A stretch of DNA of 64,000 nucleotides from an uncultured Eubacteriales bacterium (GCA_900317425.1 ONGR01000004.1:102182-166181); one strand, 5' to 3'. Numbered from the stretch's first letter, positions 49,173 to 58,343 are shown. The notes: a model not told the origin generated them from the sequence alone. Numbers and translations: made by a program.

Positions 49173-50408
49173 ATGAAAAAGTTTCTTGCACTGATCCTTG
49201 CCCTCGTCATGGCTCTGGCCCTGGTGGCTTGCGGTGGTAAGAGCAATCCCACCCCCGCTCCCTCCGGCGAAGGCGACAAGGAGACCACTCCCACCGAGGA
49301 GTACAAGGTTGCCATGGTCACCGACTACGGTGACATCACCGACCAGTCCTTCAACCAGACCACCTATGAGGCCTGCAAGGCGTTCTGCGACGACAACACC
49401 GTCGACTTCACCTACTACAAGCCCGCCGGTGACACCACCGCTGACCGTGTGGCCATGATCGAGAAGGCTGTGGACGACGGCTACAACGTCATCGTGATGC
49501 CCGGCTTCGCTTTCGCCGGCGCCATCGTTGAGGCCGCTCCCCAGTTCCCCGACGTGAAGTTCATCGCGCTGGACGTCGCTGAGGGCGACCTGCTGGCCGA
49601 GGGCGTCGCTGCTGCCGGTGAGACCTATGACTACAACCCCGCCAACTGGGACTTCGACAAGTACGTCGACCTGACCAACGTGTACTGCGCCGTGTACCAG
49701 GAGGAGCTGTGCGGCTACATGGCCGGTTACGCTGCTGTCTCCCTGGGCTACAAGAACCTGGGCTTCCTGGGCGGCATGGCCGTTCCCGCTGTCCAGCGCT
49801 ATGGCTACGGCTTCGTGCAGGGCGCTGACGCCGCTGCCGCCAAGCTGGGCCTGACCGACGTCAAGATCAACTACGTCTATGGCGGTCAGTTCTTCGGCGA
49901 TGCCGACATCACCGCTGCTATGGATACCTGGTACAGCAATGGTACCGAGATCGTGTTCGCCTGCGGCGGCGGTATCTTCACCTCCGCTGTTGACGCCGCC
50001 AAGAAGGTGGACGGCAAGGTCATCGGTGTTGACGTTGACCAGGCCGGCGTGATCCAGGGCTATGCCGGTGCTGAGGATACCTCCATGACCGTTACCTCCG
50101 CCATGAAGGGCCTGTATCCCACCACCTATGACACCCTGACCGACGTTATCGTCAACGGCAACTGGGCCAACTATGCCGGCAAGGTCGCTACCCTGGGCCT
50201 GGTGTCCGGTACCGATCCCGAGGCCAACTACGTCCAGATCCCCATGGAGTCCACCCAGTGGGCTGACAGCTTCACTCAGGACAACTACAAGGAGCTGGTC
50301 GCCGGTATGTTCGCTGGCACCATCACCGTGTCCAACGACATCTCCAAGGCCGCTGCTGACTTCGCCACTGTCGTCACTGTGAACGATCAGGGCCAGATCA
50401 AGGGCTAA
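49173..50408 (+). CDS. BMP/PnrA-family nucleoside-binding lipoprotein
   Basis: 411 residues. Lipobox LVAC (Cys 20). Basic-membrane-protein fold: YKVAMVTDYGDITDQSFNQTTYEAC, then VIVMPGFAFAGAI, and CGGGIFTSAVDAAKKVDGKVIGVDVDQ. It delivers purine nucleosides to an ABC importer not encoded here. ATG chosen because AGAAAGG stands upstream; an upstream in-frame extension lacks a signal peptide. Context fits deoC and deoD. Confidence 0.9.
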   Translation: MKKFLALILALVMALALVACGGKSNPTPAPSGEGDKETTPTEEYKVAMVTDYGDITDQSFNQTTYEACKAFCDDNTVDFTYYKPAGDTTADRVAMIEKAVDDGYNVIVMPGFAFAGAIVEAAPQFPDVKFIALDVAEGDLLAEGVAAAGETYDYNPANWDFDKYVDLTNVYCAVYQEELCGYMAGYAAVSLGYKNLGFLGGMAVPAVQRYGYGFVQGADAAAAKLGLTDVKINYVYGGQFFGDADITAAMDTWYSNGTEIVFACGGGIFTSAVDAAKKVDGKVIGVDVDQAGVIQGYAGAEDTSMTVTSAMKGLYPTTYDTLTDVIVNGNWANYAGKVATLGLVSGTDPEANYVQIPMESTQWADSFTQDNYKELVAGMFAGTITVSNDISKAAADFATVVTVNDQGQIKG

Positions 50409-50426
50409 TCGCCAAACGGTAAATGA

Positions 50427-50460
50427 AAAAAAGGATGGGCTTCGGCCCATCCTTTTTTTG
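50427..50460 (+). terminator. Terminator of the BMP lipoprotein gene
   Basis: AAAAAGGATGGGC, TTCG, GCCCATCCTTTTT. Confidence 0.92.
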
Positions 50461-50496
50461 CGTCTGGGGTGAGTCCGCTGCCTGCGCCGCACATAA

Positions 50497-50538
50497 AAAG
50501 CCCGCCGGTCCGCTTCAACGGACCGGCGGGCTTTATCT
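50497..50538 (-). terminator. Terminator of iadA
   Basis: AAAGCCCGCCGGTCCG, CTTCAA, CGGACCGGCGGGCTTT. Read on the minus strand it is followed by TTT and lies 23 bp beyond the iadA stop. Confidence 0.88.
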
Positions 50539-50560
50539 TTGAAAACCTGTCCCGCGGGAA

Positions 50561-51754
50561 TCACTTCAGCATGGCGTTTTCGAACTGACCGCGCTTGACG
50601 ATCTCGCCGTTTTTCACCATGTACTCGCCCCGTGCGATGACGGTGTCGATCGTCAGCTCGGGGGTCAGCAGGCACAGATCCGCGTCGTATCCCTCACCGA
50701 TATGGCCCTTGGTGTTCAGATGCAGCACCTTGGCGGGATTGGCGGTGATGGCCTTGATGGCCACCTCCAGGGGGATGTTCTCCCGCTGGACACACTCCCT
50801 GACCTCCTTGAGCAGACAGCTGCTGCGGCCCATGCCCACGCCCAGGAACTTGCCGTCGGGGGAGAACACGGGCATGCTGCCCTGTCCGTCGGAGGAGATG
50901 GTGAACAGATCGTCGCTGACACCGGCGTCCAGCAGACGGCGGATGGCCTTGCACACCCGAACCTCGTCGCAGATGGTCTCCCAGTAGTCGATGTCCTCGT
51001 TGCCGGTGAGATCCACGGTGCCGCCCCGTTTGGCATAGGCAATGCCCTTCTGGAACAGCATCTCGTTGCGGTTGATGTGGGTGGGCAGGAACTGGGTGAC
51101 GGGGATCTCCGTCTCGTCGATCACCCGCTCGATGAGATCCAGACAGCGGGGGCTGTCGCCCAGATGCACGTTGACGATGCCCGCCTTGTTGGACAGGATG
51201 CCGCCCACCCGGATATCGGCGCAGATGCGGGCGAATTCCTCGAAGGTGGGCTGGGAGGAGCGGTGATCGGAGATGGCGATCTCGCCCACGCCGATGACCT
51301 CCTCCAGCATCATGATGTCCTCGATGAGATTACCCGTCAGGGTGCGCACCGGCACCTGATAGCTGCCGGTGTAGGCGTAGGCGGAGATGCCGTCCTCCCG
51401 CAGGCCCTTCACCTTGGCGATGAGGGACTTCATGTCCCGGCCGATGCCGTCGGTGCCGATGCAGCCCACCACGGTGGTCACACCGAACCGGGTGAAGTCG
51501 GAGAGGAATCCCTCCGGCGTGCGGTTGGCGAAGCCGCCCTCGCCGCCGCCGCCCATCACGTGGACGTGGCAGTCCACGAAGCCGGGCAGCAGCAGCTTGC
51601 CCTCGGCGTCCAGCACCTCCCAGCCCGGCAGGGCGTCGGGATCGATGCGGGGCGCCATCAGGCAGATCTTTCCGCCGGCAAGCAGGATATCCCGCTTGCC
51701 GACGTGTTCAGGGGCATAGACATCCGCGTTGCGGATGAGCTTCATTGTCTCCAT
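50561..51754 (-). CDS. iadA: Isoaspartyl dipeptidase
   Basis: 397 residues. Amidohydrolase barrel with HVH metal ligands (DCHVHVMGGGGEGG), AISDHRSSQPTFEEF, and a late Asp in SSDGQGSMPVF. It cleaves beta-aspartyl dipeptides left by protein damage. 9 bp after the YfcC-family permease gene, one operon. Confidence 0.92.
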   Translation of the reverse strand: METMKLIRNADVYAPEHVGKRDILLAGGKICLMAPRIDPDALPGWEVLDAEGKLLLPGFVDCHVHVMGGGGEGGFANRTPEGFLSDFTRFGVTTVVGCIGTDGIGRDMKSLIAKVKGLREDGISAYAYTGSYQVPVRTLTGNLIEDIMMLEEVIGVGEIAISDHRSSQPTFEEFARICADIRVGGILSNKAGIVNVHLGDSPRCLDLIERVIDETEIPVTQFLPTHINRNEMLFQKGIAYAKRGGTVDLTGNEDIDYWETICDEVRVCKAIRRLLDAGVSDDLFTISSDGQGSMPVFSPDGKFLGVGMGRSSCLLKEVRECVQRENIPLEVAIKAITANPAKVLHLNTKGHIGEGYDADLCLLTPELTIDTVIARGEYMVKNGEIVKRGQFENAMLK

Positions 51755-51763
51755 GACGTTCTC

Positions 51764-53302
51764 TTAGAAACCGGTGACGCAGGCGATGATGACGGTGATC
51801 ACAGCGCCGATCATCAGGATGCCCAGATACTTCCAGACAAACTTGATCCACTCGGACCACTGCAGGCGGGCGATGGCCAGAGAGCCCATCAGGCAGCCGG
51901 AGGTGGGAACGATCATGTTGGTGAAGGCGTCGCCCAGCTGGAAGGCCACCACGGAGGTCTGACGGGTCACACCCAGCAGATCGGACAGGGGGGCCATGAT
52001 GGGCATGGTCAGAGCGGCCTGACCGGAGCCGGACACCACGAAGAAGTTAAACACAGACTGGAAGACATACATCAGCACGCCGGCAATGACACCGGACAGG
52101 CCGGCGAAGGCGTGGGCCACACCGTTCAGGATGGAGTTGAGGACGGTGGGAGCGGTGGGGTCGGAGCCGCCCAGCACCAGCATGATGCCCTGGGCCATAC
52201 CGACGACCATGGCGGCGCCCACCAGATCGGCGGCACCCTGCTTGAAGGAGGAGGCGATGTCGTTGATCTTCATGTCATTGAGTTTGAAGATGACGCCGAA
52301 GACACCGGCGACGATGCCCATGATGAAGAACTGGCTGGCGATCTCGGGGATGTAGTAGCCCTTCTTCATCACGCCCCAGATGACCCAGACCATGCCGGCC
52401 ACCAGGGTCAGCAGCACGCAGGCGTGGCCGACGCTGAACTTGGCAACCTTGCCCTCGGTCTGGCTGTTCTCCAGATCCTTGCGGAAGTAGTCATCGGACT
52501 GATAAGCCACGGACAGGGTGGGATCGCGCTTGACGCGCTTGGCGTGGAGCATCATCATGACGCAGCCCAGAGCCGTGAACACGACCCACATGACAACGCG
52601 GAAGGTGGCGCCGGAGAAGACGGGCACACCGGCGATACCCTGGGCGATAGCCACGGAGAAGGGGTTCATCCAAGAGGTACCGAAGCCGATCTGGGTGGCG
52701 ACGTAGGTCACCAGGATACCGGTGACGGAGTCATAGCCCATGGCGATGATCATGGGGATGAGGATCATCTCAAAGGGCAGGGCCTCTTCGCCCATGCCGA
52801 ACACGGCGCCGCCCAGAGAGAAGAGAATGAACAGCACGGGAAGCATGATGGCCTCCTTGCCGTTGGACTTGCGGATGATGTTCATGATGCCGGCCTCCAC
52901 GGCGCCGGTGCGCAGCACCACGCCGAAGGCGCCGCCGATGACCAGGATGAAGGCGATGATACCCACGGCGGAGCCCCACTTGTCACCGCTGACCAGGCCC
53001 TCGAACATGTAGTTGAACAGGCCGGTGTCGCCGCCGTCCTTGAACAGAGCCACGCCCTGCTTCAGGGGCTGGCCGTTCTCATCCAGCGCATAGGTGAAGC
53101 TGCCGTCCTGAATGACGGTTCTGGTCTTCTCCGCGCCGTCCACCATGTAGGTGATGTCCTGGGTCTGATACATGCCCTGGGGAATCAGATAGGTGAGCAG
53201 AGCGGCGAAGCAGACAACAAAGAAAATAATAATGTACGTGTCAGGCACCCGGAACCCCTTGTTCAGGGACTTCAGGGTACCATCCTTGTTTTTCTTGCTC
53301 AT
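51764..53302 (-). CDS. YfcC-family (DcuC/AbgT-like) permease
   Basis: 512 residues, about 12 membrane segments. The start MSKKNKDGTLKSLNKGFRVPDTYIIIFFVVCFAALLTYLIPQG and motif FNFFVVSGSGQAALTMPIMAPLSDLLGVTRQ are typical. Family members carry amino acids, dipeptides or dicarboxylates; with iadA, aspartyl peptides or an amino acid would suit. Preceded by AGGAGG and a long structured leader. Confidence 0.88.
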   Translation of the reverse strand: MSKKNKDGTLKSLNKGFRVPDTYIIIFFVVCFAALLTYLIPQGMYQTQDITYMVDGAEKTRTVIQDGSFTYALDENGQPLKQGVALFKDGGDTGLFNYMFEGLVSGDKWGSAVGIIAFILVIGGAFGVVLRTGAVEAGIMNIIRKSNGKEAIMLPVLFILFSLGGAVFGMGEEALPFEMILIPMIIAMGYDSVTGILVTYVATQIGFGTSWMNPFSVAIAQGIAGVPVFSGATFRVVMWVVFTALGCVMMMLHAKRVKRDPTLSVAYQSDDYFRKDLENSQTEGKVAKFSVGHACVLLTLVAGMVWVIWGVMKKGYYIPEIASQFFIMGIVAGVFGVIFKLNDMKINDIASSFKQGAADLVGAAMVVGMAQGIMLVLGGSDPTAPTVLNSILNGVAHAFAGLSGVIAGVLMYVFQSVFNFFVVSGSGQAALTMPIMAPLSDLLGVTRQTSVVAFQLGDAFTNMIVPTSGCLMGSLAIARLQWSEWIKFVWKYLGILMIGAVITVIIACVTGF

Positions 53303-53512
53303 GGTAACCTCCTAATAAGCTCTTGCAAATAGAAATGTACTGGAATTGCTTTCCTCTTCTGACGGACGGGGCAATGTCGGCACACGCCGCGCCGCTGTCC
53401 GTCAACCGGCTTCGCCTGCGGGCCTTTGGGAAATCGGCCTGCCGGGCGCGCCGGCGTTTTCCCTCTTCGGCGGCAAAGGTGCCGCCGGATACCTCCTTTC
53501 TCTGTGGTCACA
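53303..53512 (-). promoter_or_regulatory. Structured 210-nt leader of the permease-iadA operon
   Basis: GC-rich and foldable, with GCCGCCGAAGAGGG, CAGGCGAAGCCGG and GACGGACAG patterns. It could be a ligand-binding leader, but no known riboswitch family was matched with confidence. No plus-strand gene is supported here. Confidence 0.35.
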
Positions 53513-53519
53513 AGCTTTT

Positions 53520-53548
53520 ATTATAGCGGGACAGGCCGCGCAAGTCAA
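53520..53548 (-). promoter_or_regulatory. Promoter of the YfcC permease-iadA operon
   Basis: On the minus strand TTGACT, 17 bp spacer, TATAAT. It places the transcript start near 53,512, leaving a 210-nt leader before the permease. Confidence 0.85.
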
Positions 53549-53588
53549 GCTGTGGCTGACAAGAAATGGCATCGCCGGCAGGAAGTAC

Positions 53589-53640
53589 TTGACACCTGCC
53601 TGCCGATCTGATATGATGCGAATTGTTCCAAATGGAACAA
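53589..53640 (+). promoter_or_regulatory. Promoter and operator of the Crp/Fnr regulator
   Basis: TTGACA, 17 bp, TATGAT (53,589-53,617), followed by the inverted repeat TTGTTCCA-AA-TGGAACAA (53,623-53,640) over the start region. This is the position for autorepression or control by a related factor. Confidence 0.8.
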
Positions 53641-53656
53641 AAATGAGGTGAGACTG

Positions 53657-54280
53657 GTGGAACATGAGGTAAAGCTTTCGGAGATCTTCCTTTTTGACGG
53701 CGCGGCGGAGGCTGCGGCGCTGGCGGAGGGGGCGGAGATCGTGACCTACGAACGGGGCCAGATCATCTACGACGCGGCGGAGTGCCGCCGGTCCCTGGGC
53801 GTGGTGCTGCAGGGCCGGGCGGAGGCGGTGTCGGCGGCCCAGGAAAAGACGGTGCTCTCCGGCTTCAGACCGGGTGCCGCATTCGGCGCGGCGGCCCTCT
53901 TCGGCATGGACCACTCCTACGTCAGTCGCATCCGTGCGGTGACGGCGTGCCGGGTACAGTTCCTGCCGGAGAAGCTGCTGGAGCGGATCTTTCTAACCTA
54001 TCCCCGGACGGCGGTGAACTATATCGCCTTTCTCTCCTCCCGTGTGCGGCTGCTTAACGGCAAGATCGCCGTGCTGGCCCAGAACGACACGGAGGGGCGG
54101 CTGTACCGCTATCTGGCGGAGAACTGCGATGAGAACGGGAATCTGACCCGCCGCATCACCATGACCCGGCTGGCGGCCACGCTGAACATGGGCCGCACCA
54201 GCCTGTACCGGGCGCTGGACAGCCTGGAAAAGAAGCATTTAATTGTCCGCAAGGACGGAATAATGGAGGTAATGAGATGA
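53657..54280 (+). CDS. Crp/Fnr-family transcriptional regulator
   Basis: 207 residues from a GTG with GAGGTGA 5 bp upstream. Cyclic-nucleotide-type sensor domain (about 25-110: GQIIYDAAECRRSLGVVLQGRAEAVS) and a C-terminal winged helix (RITMTRLAATLNMGRTSLYRALDSLEKKHLI). No four-Cys iron-sulfur pattern, so the signal is not clear. It overlaps the substrate-binding gene by 4 bp and probably controls that ABC operon. Confidence 0.85.
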   Translation: MEHEVKLSEIFLFDGAAEAAALAEGAEIVTYERGQIIYDAAECRRSLGVVLQGRAEAVSAAQEKTVLSGFRPGAAFGAAALFGMDHSYVSRIRAVTACRVQFLPEKLLERIFLTYPRTAVNYIAFLSSRVRLLNGKIAVLAQNDTEGRLYRYLAENCDENGNLTRRITMTRLAATLNMGRTSLYRALDSLEKKHLIVRKDGIMEVMR

Positions 54281-55272
54281 AAAAGATTGTAAGCCTGCTG
54301 CTGGCTCTGGCCATGGTGTTTGCGCTGGCGGCCTGCGGCCAGAAGACCGAGCCCGCCCCCGCACCGGCCGAGCCTGTGGATATGAACGTGTACGTGCTTG
54401 CCGGCCCCACCGGCATCGGCGCCGTGAACCTGCGGGCCAAGGCAGAGGCCGGCGAGGCCCTGGCCAACAACTATACCGTCACCATGACCGGCGCCAACGA
54501 CGAGGTGGTGGCCGCCGTGTCCAACGGTGACGCCGACATCGCCTGTGTGGCCACCAACCTGGCTGCCACCCTGTACAACAAGACCCAGGGCGGCGTGAAG
54601 GTCCTGGCGGTGAACACCCTGGGCGTGCTGTCCATGCTGACCAACGGCACTGAGCTGACCGCCGTGGCCGACCTGAAGGGCAAGACCATTTACAGCCCCG
54701 GCCAGGGCGCCAACCCCGAGTATATCCTGCGCTACGTGCTGCAGGGCAACGGCCTTGACCCCGACAAGGACGTGACCATTCAGTTCGTGGGCGAGGGCAG
54801 CGAGCTGCTGTCCGTCTGGCAGAGCGACCCCGAGGCGGTCATTATGGCCCCCCAGCCCGTTGCCACCGCCCTGTTGATGCAGAACGAGGGCTCGGCCAAG
54901 GCATTTGACATGACCGAGGAGTGGAACAAGGTCTCCGGCGGCGACAGCACCCTGATGATGGGCTGCGTCATCGTCCGCACCGCCTTCCTGGAGGAGCACC
55001 CCGAGGCGGTTGACAGTTTCCTGGTGGACTATGCCATGTCCATCGAGGCCGCCCAGACCGATCTGGAGGGCACCGCCGCCCTGTGCGAGCAGTACGGCAT
55101 CATCCCCAAGGCCCCTCTGGCCATGAAGGCCATCCCCCAGTGCGGCCTGACCTACGTGGCCGGCGCCGACATGAAGGCCCAGCTGGGCGGCTATCTGCAG
55201 GTGATGTTCGACGCCAATCCCAAGAGTGTGGGCGGCGCCCTGCCCGCCGACGACTTCTACTATGGCGCCTAA
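54277..55272 (+). CDS. SsuA/TauA-type ABC substrate-binding lipoprotein
   Basis: 331 residues. Lipobox LAAC (Cys 20). NMT1/SsuA-like fold: MNVYVLAGPTGIGAVNLRAKAE, and ISCVATNL-type pattern DADIACVATNLAATLYN. It captures a small organic solute (sulfonate, taurine, pyrimidine or similar); the substrate is not recognisable. Overlaps the permease gene by 11 bp. Confidence 0.85.
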   Translation: MKKIVSLLLALAMVFALAACGQKTEPAPAPAEPVDMNVYVLAGPTGIGAVNLRAKAEAGEALANNYTVTMTGANDEVVAAVSNGDADIACVATNLAATLYNKTQGGVKVLAVNTLGVLSMLTNGTELTAVADLKGKTIYSPGQGANPEYILRYVLQGNGLDPDKDVTIQFVGEGSELLSVWQSDPEAVIMAPQPVATALLMQNEGSAKAFDMTEEWNKVSGGDSTLMMGCVIVRTAFLEEHPEAVDSFLVDYAMSIEAAQTDLEGTAALCEQYGIIPKAPLAMKAIPQCGLTYVAGADMKAQLGGYLQVMFDANPKSVGGALPADDFYYGA

Positions 55273-56011
55273 GCGGTGGCATATCGCTGTTGCCGTTGTA
55301 TTCTGGATCCTGCTGTGGCAGGCGGGCGCCATGCTGGCCAACCGCGGCCTGCTGATCCCCGTCCCCACCCCGGTGGATACGGTGGCGGCGCTGATCCGTC
55401 TGGGCGGCACCGGCCGTTTCTGGCTGGCGGCGGCCGCTTCGGCGGCTCGGATCTGCGTGGGATTCCTGCTGGCGGTGCTGCTGGGTACGGTGTGCGCCGC
55501 GGCATCGGAGCGGTGGACCCTGTTTCGCATCGCCTCGGAGCCGTTGCTGCGTCTGGTGCGCACGGTGCCGGTGGCGGTGGTCACCATTCTGGTGTTTCTG
55601 TGGCTGCCCCGTGAGCGGATCCCCACCTTCATCTCCTTTCTGACGGTGTTTCCCATCGTCTGGAGCAACGTGGCCCAAGGCATCCGCCACGCCGACCAGG
55701 GGTTGGTGGAGATGGCCCGTGTTTTCGGCATGGGCCGGTGGGACGTTTTGCGGAAGATCACCCTGCCCGGCATCCGCCCCTACTTTACGGCGGCGGTGGC
55801 CACAGGTCTGGGCTTTGCCTGGAAATCCGGCGTGGCGGCGGAGATCATCTGCCGCACGGAGCTGTCTCTGGGCAATCTCCTCTGGAGCGGCAAGAGCGCC
55901 GTGGCCTATGACGAGGTGTTCGCCCTGACCCTGGTGATCGTGGTGTGGAGCGTGCTGCTGGAGAGCGGCGCCCGCCGCCTGCTGAAAGGAGGCCGCCATG
56001 ATCCGATTTGA
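55262..56011 (+). CDS. SsuC/TauC-type ABC permease
   Basis: 249 residues, six membrane segments. EAA-like loop in GMGRWDVLRKITLPGIRPYFTAAVATGLGFAWKSGVAAEI. Start overlaps the lipoprotein stop, and the end overlaps the ATPase by 14 bp. Partner of the adjacent genes. Confidence 0.88.
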   Translation: MAPKRWHIAVAVVFWILLWQAGAMLANRGLLIPVPTPVDTVAALIRLGGTGRFWLAAAASAARICVGFLLAVLLGTVCAAASERWTLFRIASEPLLRLVRTVPVAVVTILVFLWLPRERIPTFISFLTVFPIVWSNVAQGIRHADQGLVEMARVFGMGRWDVLRKITLPGIRPYFTAAVATGLGFAWKSGVAAEIICRTELSLGNLLWSGKSAVAYDEVFALTLVIVVWSVLLESGARRLLKGGRHDPI

Positions 56012-56588
56012 CCGCGTGACCTTCGGCTACCGGGGCGAGAAACCGGTGATCCGGGACTTCTCTCTGGAGATCCCCAACGGTACCCGGGTCTGCCTCTTCG
56101 GCCCCTCGGGTGAGGGAAAGACCACCGTGCTGCGGCTCCTGCTGGGCCTGGAAAAGCCCCGCCGCGGCCGGATCACCGGCACCGACGGCCTGCGCTTTTC
56201 CGCCGTGTTCCAGGAGGATCGCCTGATCCCGGAGCGGACGGTGCTGGAGAACGTCGCTCTGTTCTCCGATGAGGAGGCGGCAGCCTCTGTGCTGACGGAG
56301 CTGGGTCTGGGTGACGTGCTGGACAGTCTGCCGGGCGAGCTCTCCGGCGGGCAGCGGCGCCGGGCGGCCTTGGCCCGTGCGCTGGCCCACCCCTTTGACG
56401 TGCTGGTGCTGGACGAGGCTCTGACCGGCCTGGATGACGACAGCGTACGCCGCTGCCTGACCGCCATTGACCGCACGGTGGGGGAGAGGACGCTGGTCAT
56501 GGTGACCCATGACCGGACTCACGCCGCCGAACTGGGAGCCCAAATTTTGGAAATATCAAACACAGGAAAAAGCACCCGCTCCGGATAA
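55998..56588 (+). CDS. SsuB/TauB-type ABC ATPase
   Basis: 196 residues, shorter than the usual 240-260, since the C-terminal accessory part is missing. Walker A FGPSGEGKTT, Q-loop FQEDRL, signature LSGGQRRRA, Walker B VLVLDEAL, and the H-loop VTHDRTHA are all present, so it should be active. The stop lies in a terminator-like hairpin near 56,567-56,603. Confidence 0.86.
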   Translation: MIRFDRVTFGYRGEKPVIRDFSLEIPNGTRVCLFGPSGEGKTTVLRLLLGLEKPRRGRITGTDGLRFSAVFQEDRLIPERTVLENVALFSDEEAAASVLTELGLGDVLDSLPGELSGGQRRRAALARALAHPFDVLVLDEALTGLDDDSVRRCLTAIDRTVGERTLVMVTHDRTHAAELGAQILEISNTGKSTRSG

Positions 56589-56609
56589 TCGGGGCGGGCG
56601 CTTTGACAC

Positions 56610-56638
56610 TTGACAAGGCATGTTGGGTGGGGTAGGAT
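56610..56638 (+). promoter_or_regulatory. Promoter of the DtxR-like regulator
   Basis: TTGACA, 17 bp, TAGGAT, 48 bp before the ATG. Confidence 0.75.
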
Positions 56639-56685
56639 ACAGGTATGCAGGTGTGCATGGCACACACGGATAAGGAGGGGACAAT

Positions 56686-57060
56686 ATGGCTGACGGACGT
56701 CGCTCCAGCGAGGACTACCTGGAGGCGATCCTGATGATCCGGGAGAAGAAGGGAAACTGCCGCAGCGTGGACGTGGCGACGCATCTGGGTTTTTCCAAGC
56801 CCAGTGTCAGCGTGGCGGTGAGCAAGCTGGTGGAAAACGGCTGCGTGGAGCGCCGGGATGACGGCCAGCTGATGCTGACGGAGAAGGGCATGGCCATTGC
56901 CCGCAGCACGCTGGATAAACACCATCTGTTAACGGACCTGTTCTGCGCCCTGGGTGTCAGCCCCGATACGGCAGAGCACGACGCCTGCCTCATCGAGCAC
57001 TCGCTGAGCGAGGAGACCTATGAGAAGCTGCGCGGCTTCTGGCAGGAGCATCTGGCCTGA
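56686..57060 (+). CDS. DtxR/MntR-family metal-dependent regulator
   Basis: 124 residues: winged helix (about 1-65, DVATHLGFSKPSVSVAVSKLVENG) and a dimerisation domain with metal ligands in AEHDACLIEHSLSEET. No C-terminal SH3 domain, as in MntR/IdeR-short forms. It likely senses Mn or Fe(II). Own terminator at 57,064. Confidence 0.9.
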   Translation: MADGRRSSEDYLEAILMIREKKGNCRSVDVATHLGFSKPSVSVAVSKLVENGCVERRDDGQLMLTEKGMAIARSTLDKHHLLTDLFCALGVSPDTAEHDACLIEHSLSEETYEKLRGFWQEHLA

Positions 57061-57063
57061 TAT

Positions 57064-57103
57064 AAAAAGAGAAACGCCGGCCAGATGGCCGGCGTTTGCT
57101 TCT
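57064..57103 (+). terminator. Terminator of the DtxR-like gene
   Basis: AAACGCCGGCC and GGCCGGCGTTT around AGAT. The following 57,104-57,376 holds no recognised gene, only a long regulatory gap before the LysR promoter. Confidence 0.8.
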
Positions 57104-57376
57104 TGTTCCTGAGGAGAACAAAGAGGGGGGTCTCCAGAGTGAGGGGGTCTCCGGAGATGCCAACTGCTGCCAAGCAGCGCTGACTGCTTTTGAGGATAGA
57201 AAGGAAGGGGTTCCGTATCTCGGAACTATGGGTACACTTTACACGAAGACCCGTTGATTGTAAAGCGACATTATTTCATAGATCCATTACAAAGTGTCAT
57301 ACTTAACCGAACGGGGAAGGCTGGCGGCGACAAATATGGGAAGGACACCAAACAGATCGTTTGTGACAGGTTTTGC

Positions 57377-57405
57377 TTGTCAGAGCGCAGGGAAACCGAT
57401 ATAAT
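57377..57405 (+). promoter_or_regulatory. Promoter of the LysR-family gene
   Basis: TTGTCA, 17 bp, TATAAT, 48 bp before the ATG. Confidence 0.8.
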
Positions 57406-57453
57406 AACAGCATGAAGAAGTCTAATGTCCTGTGAAGCGGAGGTGGTGAGCGG

Positions 57454-58326
57454 ATGGACACGAAGAAGCTGGAGGCGCTGACAGCTGCGGTGCATCTGGG
57501 CAGCTTTACCCGTGCGGCGGAGACCCTGGGCTATACCCAGTCGGGCCTGACCCACATGATGAACGCCCTGGAGAAAGAACTGGGGTTTCCCGTCCTGGTT
57601 CGGGATCGGTCGGGCGTCCGTCTGACACCGGACGGCGAGCGGATCTTTCCGCTGGTGCAGGAGTGCCTGACCGCGGCGGAGGCTCTGGAGCGGGAGGCAG
57701 CCCTGGTGAACAGCCACCGGGAGGAATCCATCCGGGTGGCGGCCTATGCCAGCGTTGCCATCCACTGGCTGCCGGAGGTGGTCCAGCAGTTCCGCAGTGA
57801 CCACCCGGACGTCAGCGTCCATCTCCAGATGGGCGACGTGGAGGAGATCTACCGCTGGCTGAGGGAGGGCAAGGTGGACATGTGCTTTGCCAGCCGCCAG
57901 GAGGACATCCATGCCGACTGGTTCCACCTGAAGGATGATCCCCTTCTGGTGATCCTGCCGCCGGATTGGGACCTGGGCGGACGCACCGCCATCCCCGTGG
58001 AGCTTTTTGACGGCCGGGAGATGCTGATGCCCTCGCCGGGCCTGTATCTGGACGCCATGCGGGTGATGCGTGCCCACGGGGTCAAGCCTGTGGTACGCCA
58101 GAGCCGGATCAGCGACAGCGCCATCATCTCTCTGGTGGAGCACGGCCTGGGCGTCAGCGTTTTGTCGGAGCTGGTGCTGCGGGGGCGGAGCAGCGACGTG
58201 ATGGCTTTGCCCATGGACCCGCCTGCCGTCCGGGAACTGGGCATCGCCGTGCCCCTGAAGAAGGAATTGCGCCCGGTGGTCCGGCAGTTTATTGCCGAGG
58301 CCCAGCAAATCATTGAAAAGCTATGA
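57454..58326 (+). CDS. LysR-family transcriptional regulator
   Basis: 290 residues. N-terminal helix-turn-helix (KKLEALTAAVHLGSFTRAAETLGYTQSGLTHMMNALEKELGFPVL) and the LysR substrate domain (PVRLTPDG..., EEIYRWLREGKVDMCFASRQED). The stop overlaps the ATG of a possible longer start of the next gene, so the two are co-transcribed, unlike the common divergent arrangement. Inducer unknown. Confidence 0.9.
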   Translation: MDTKKLEALTAAVHLGSFTRAAETLGYTQSGLTHMMNALEKELGFPVLVRDRSGVRLTPDGERIFPLVQECLTAAEALEREAALVNSHREESIRVAAYASVAIHWLPEVVQQFRSDHPDVSVHLQMGDVEEIYRWLREGKVDMCFASRQEDIHADWFHLKDDPLLVILPPDWDLGGRTAIPVELFDGREMLMPSPGLYLDAMRVMRAHGVKPVVRQSRISDSAIISLVEHGLGVSVLSELVLRGRSSDVMALPMDPPAVRELGIAVPLKKELRPVVRQFIAEAQQIIEKL

Positions 58327-58343
58327 GAGTTGAGAGAGAACAG

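Noticed and set aside
53303-53512. Glycine riboswitch call in the permease leader
   Set aside because: Core islands partly fit, but the P1 helix cannot be drawn convincingly; kept only as a finding.
53323-53611. Plus-strand frames upstream of the Crp/Fnr gene
   Set aside because: They run across a leader and two promoters, and none has a ribosome site.
57104-57376. Possible small gene in the long gap before the LysR gene
   Set aside because: No frame with a ribosome site or domain was found; the gap shows only the promoter at its end.
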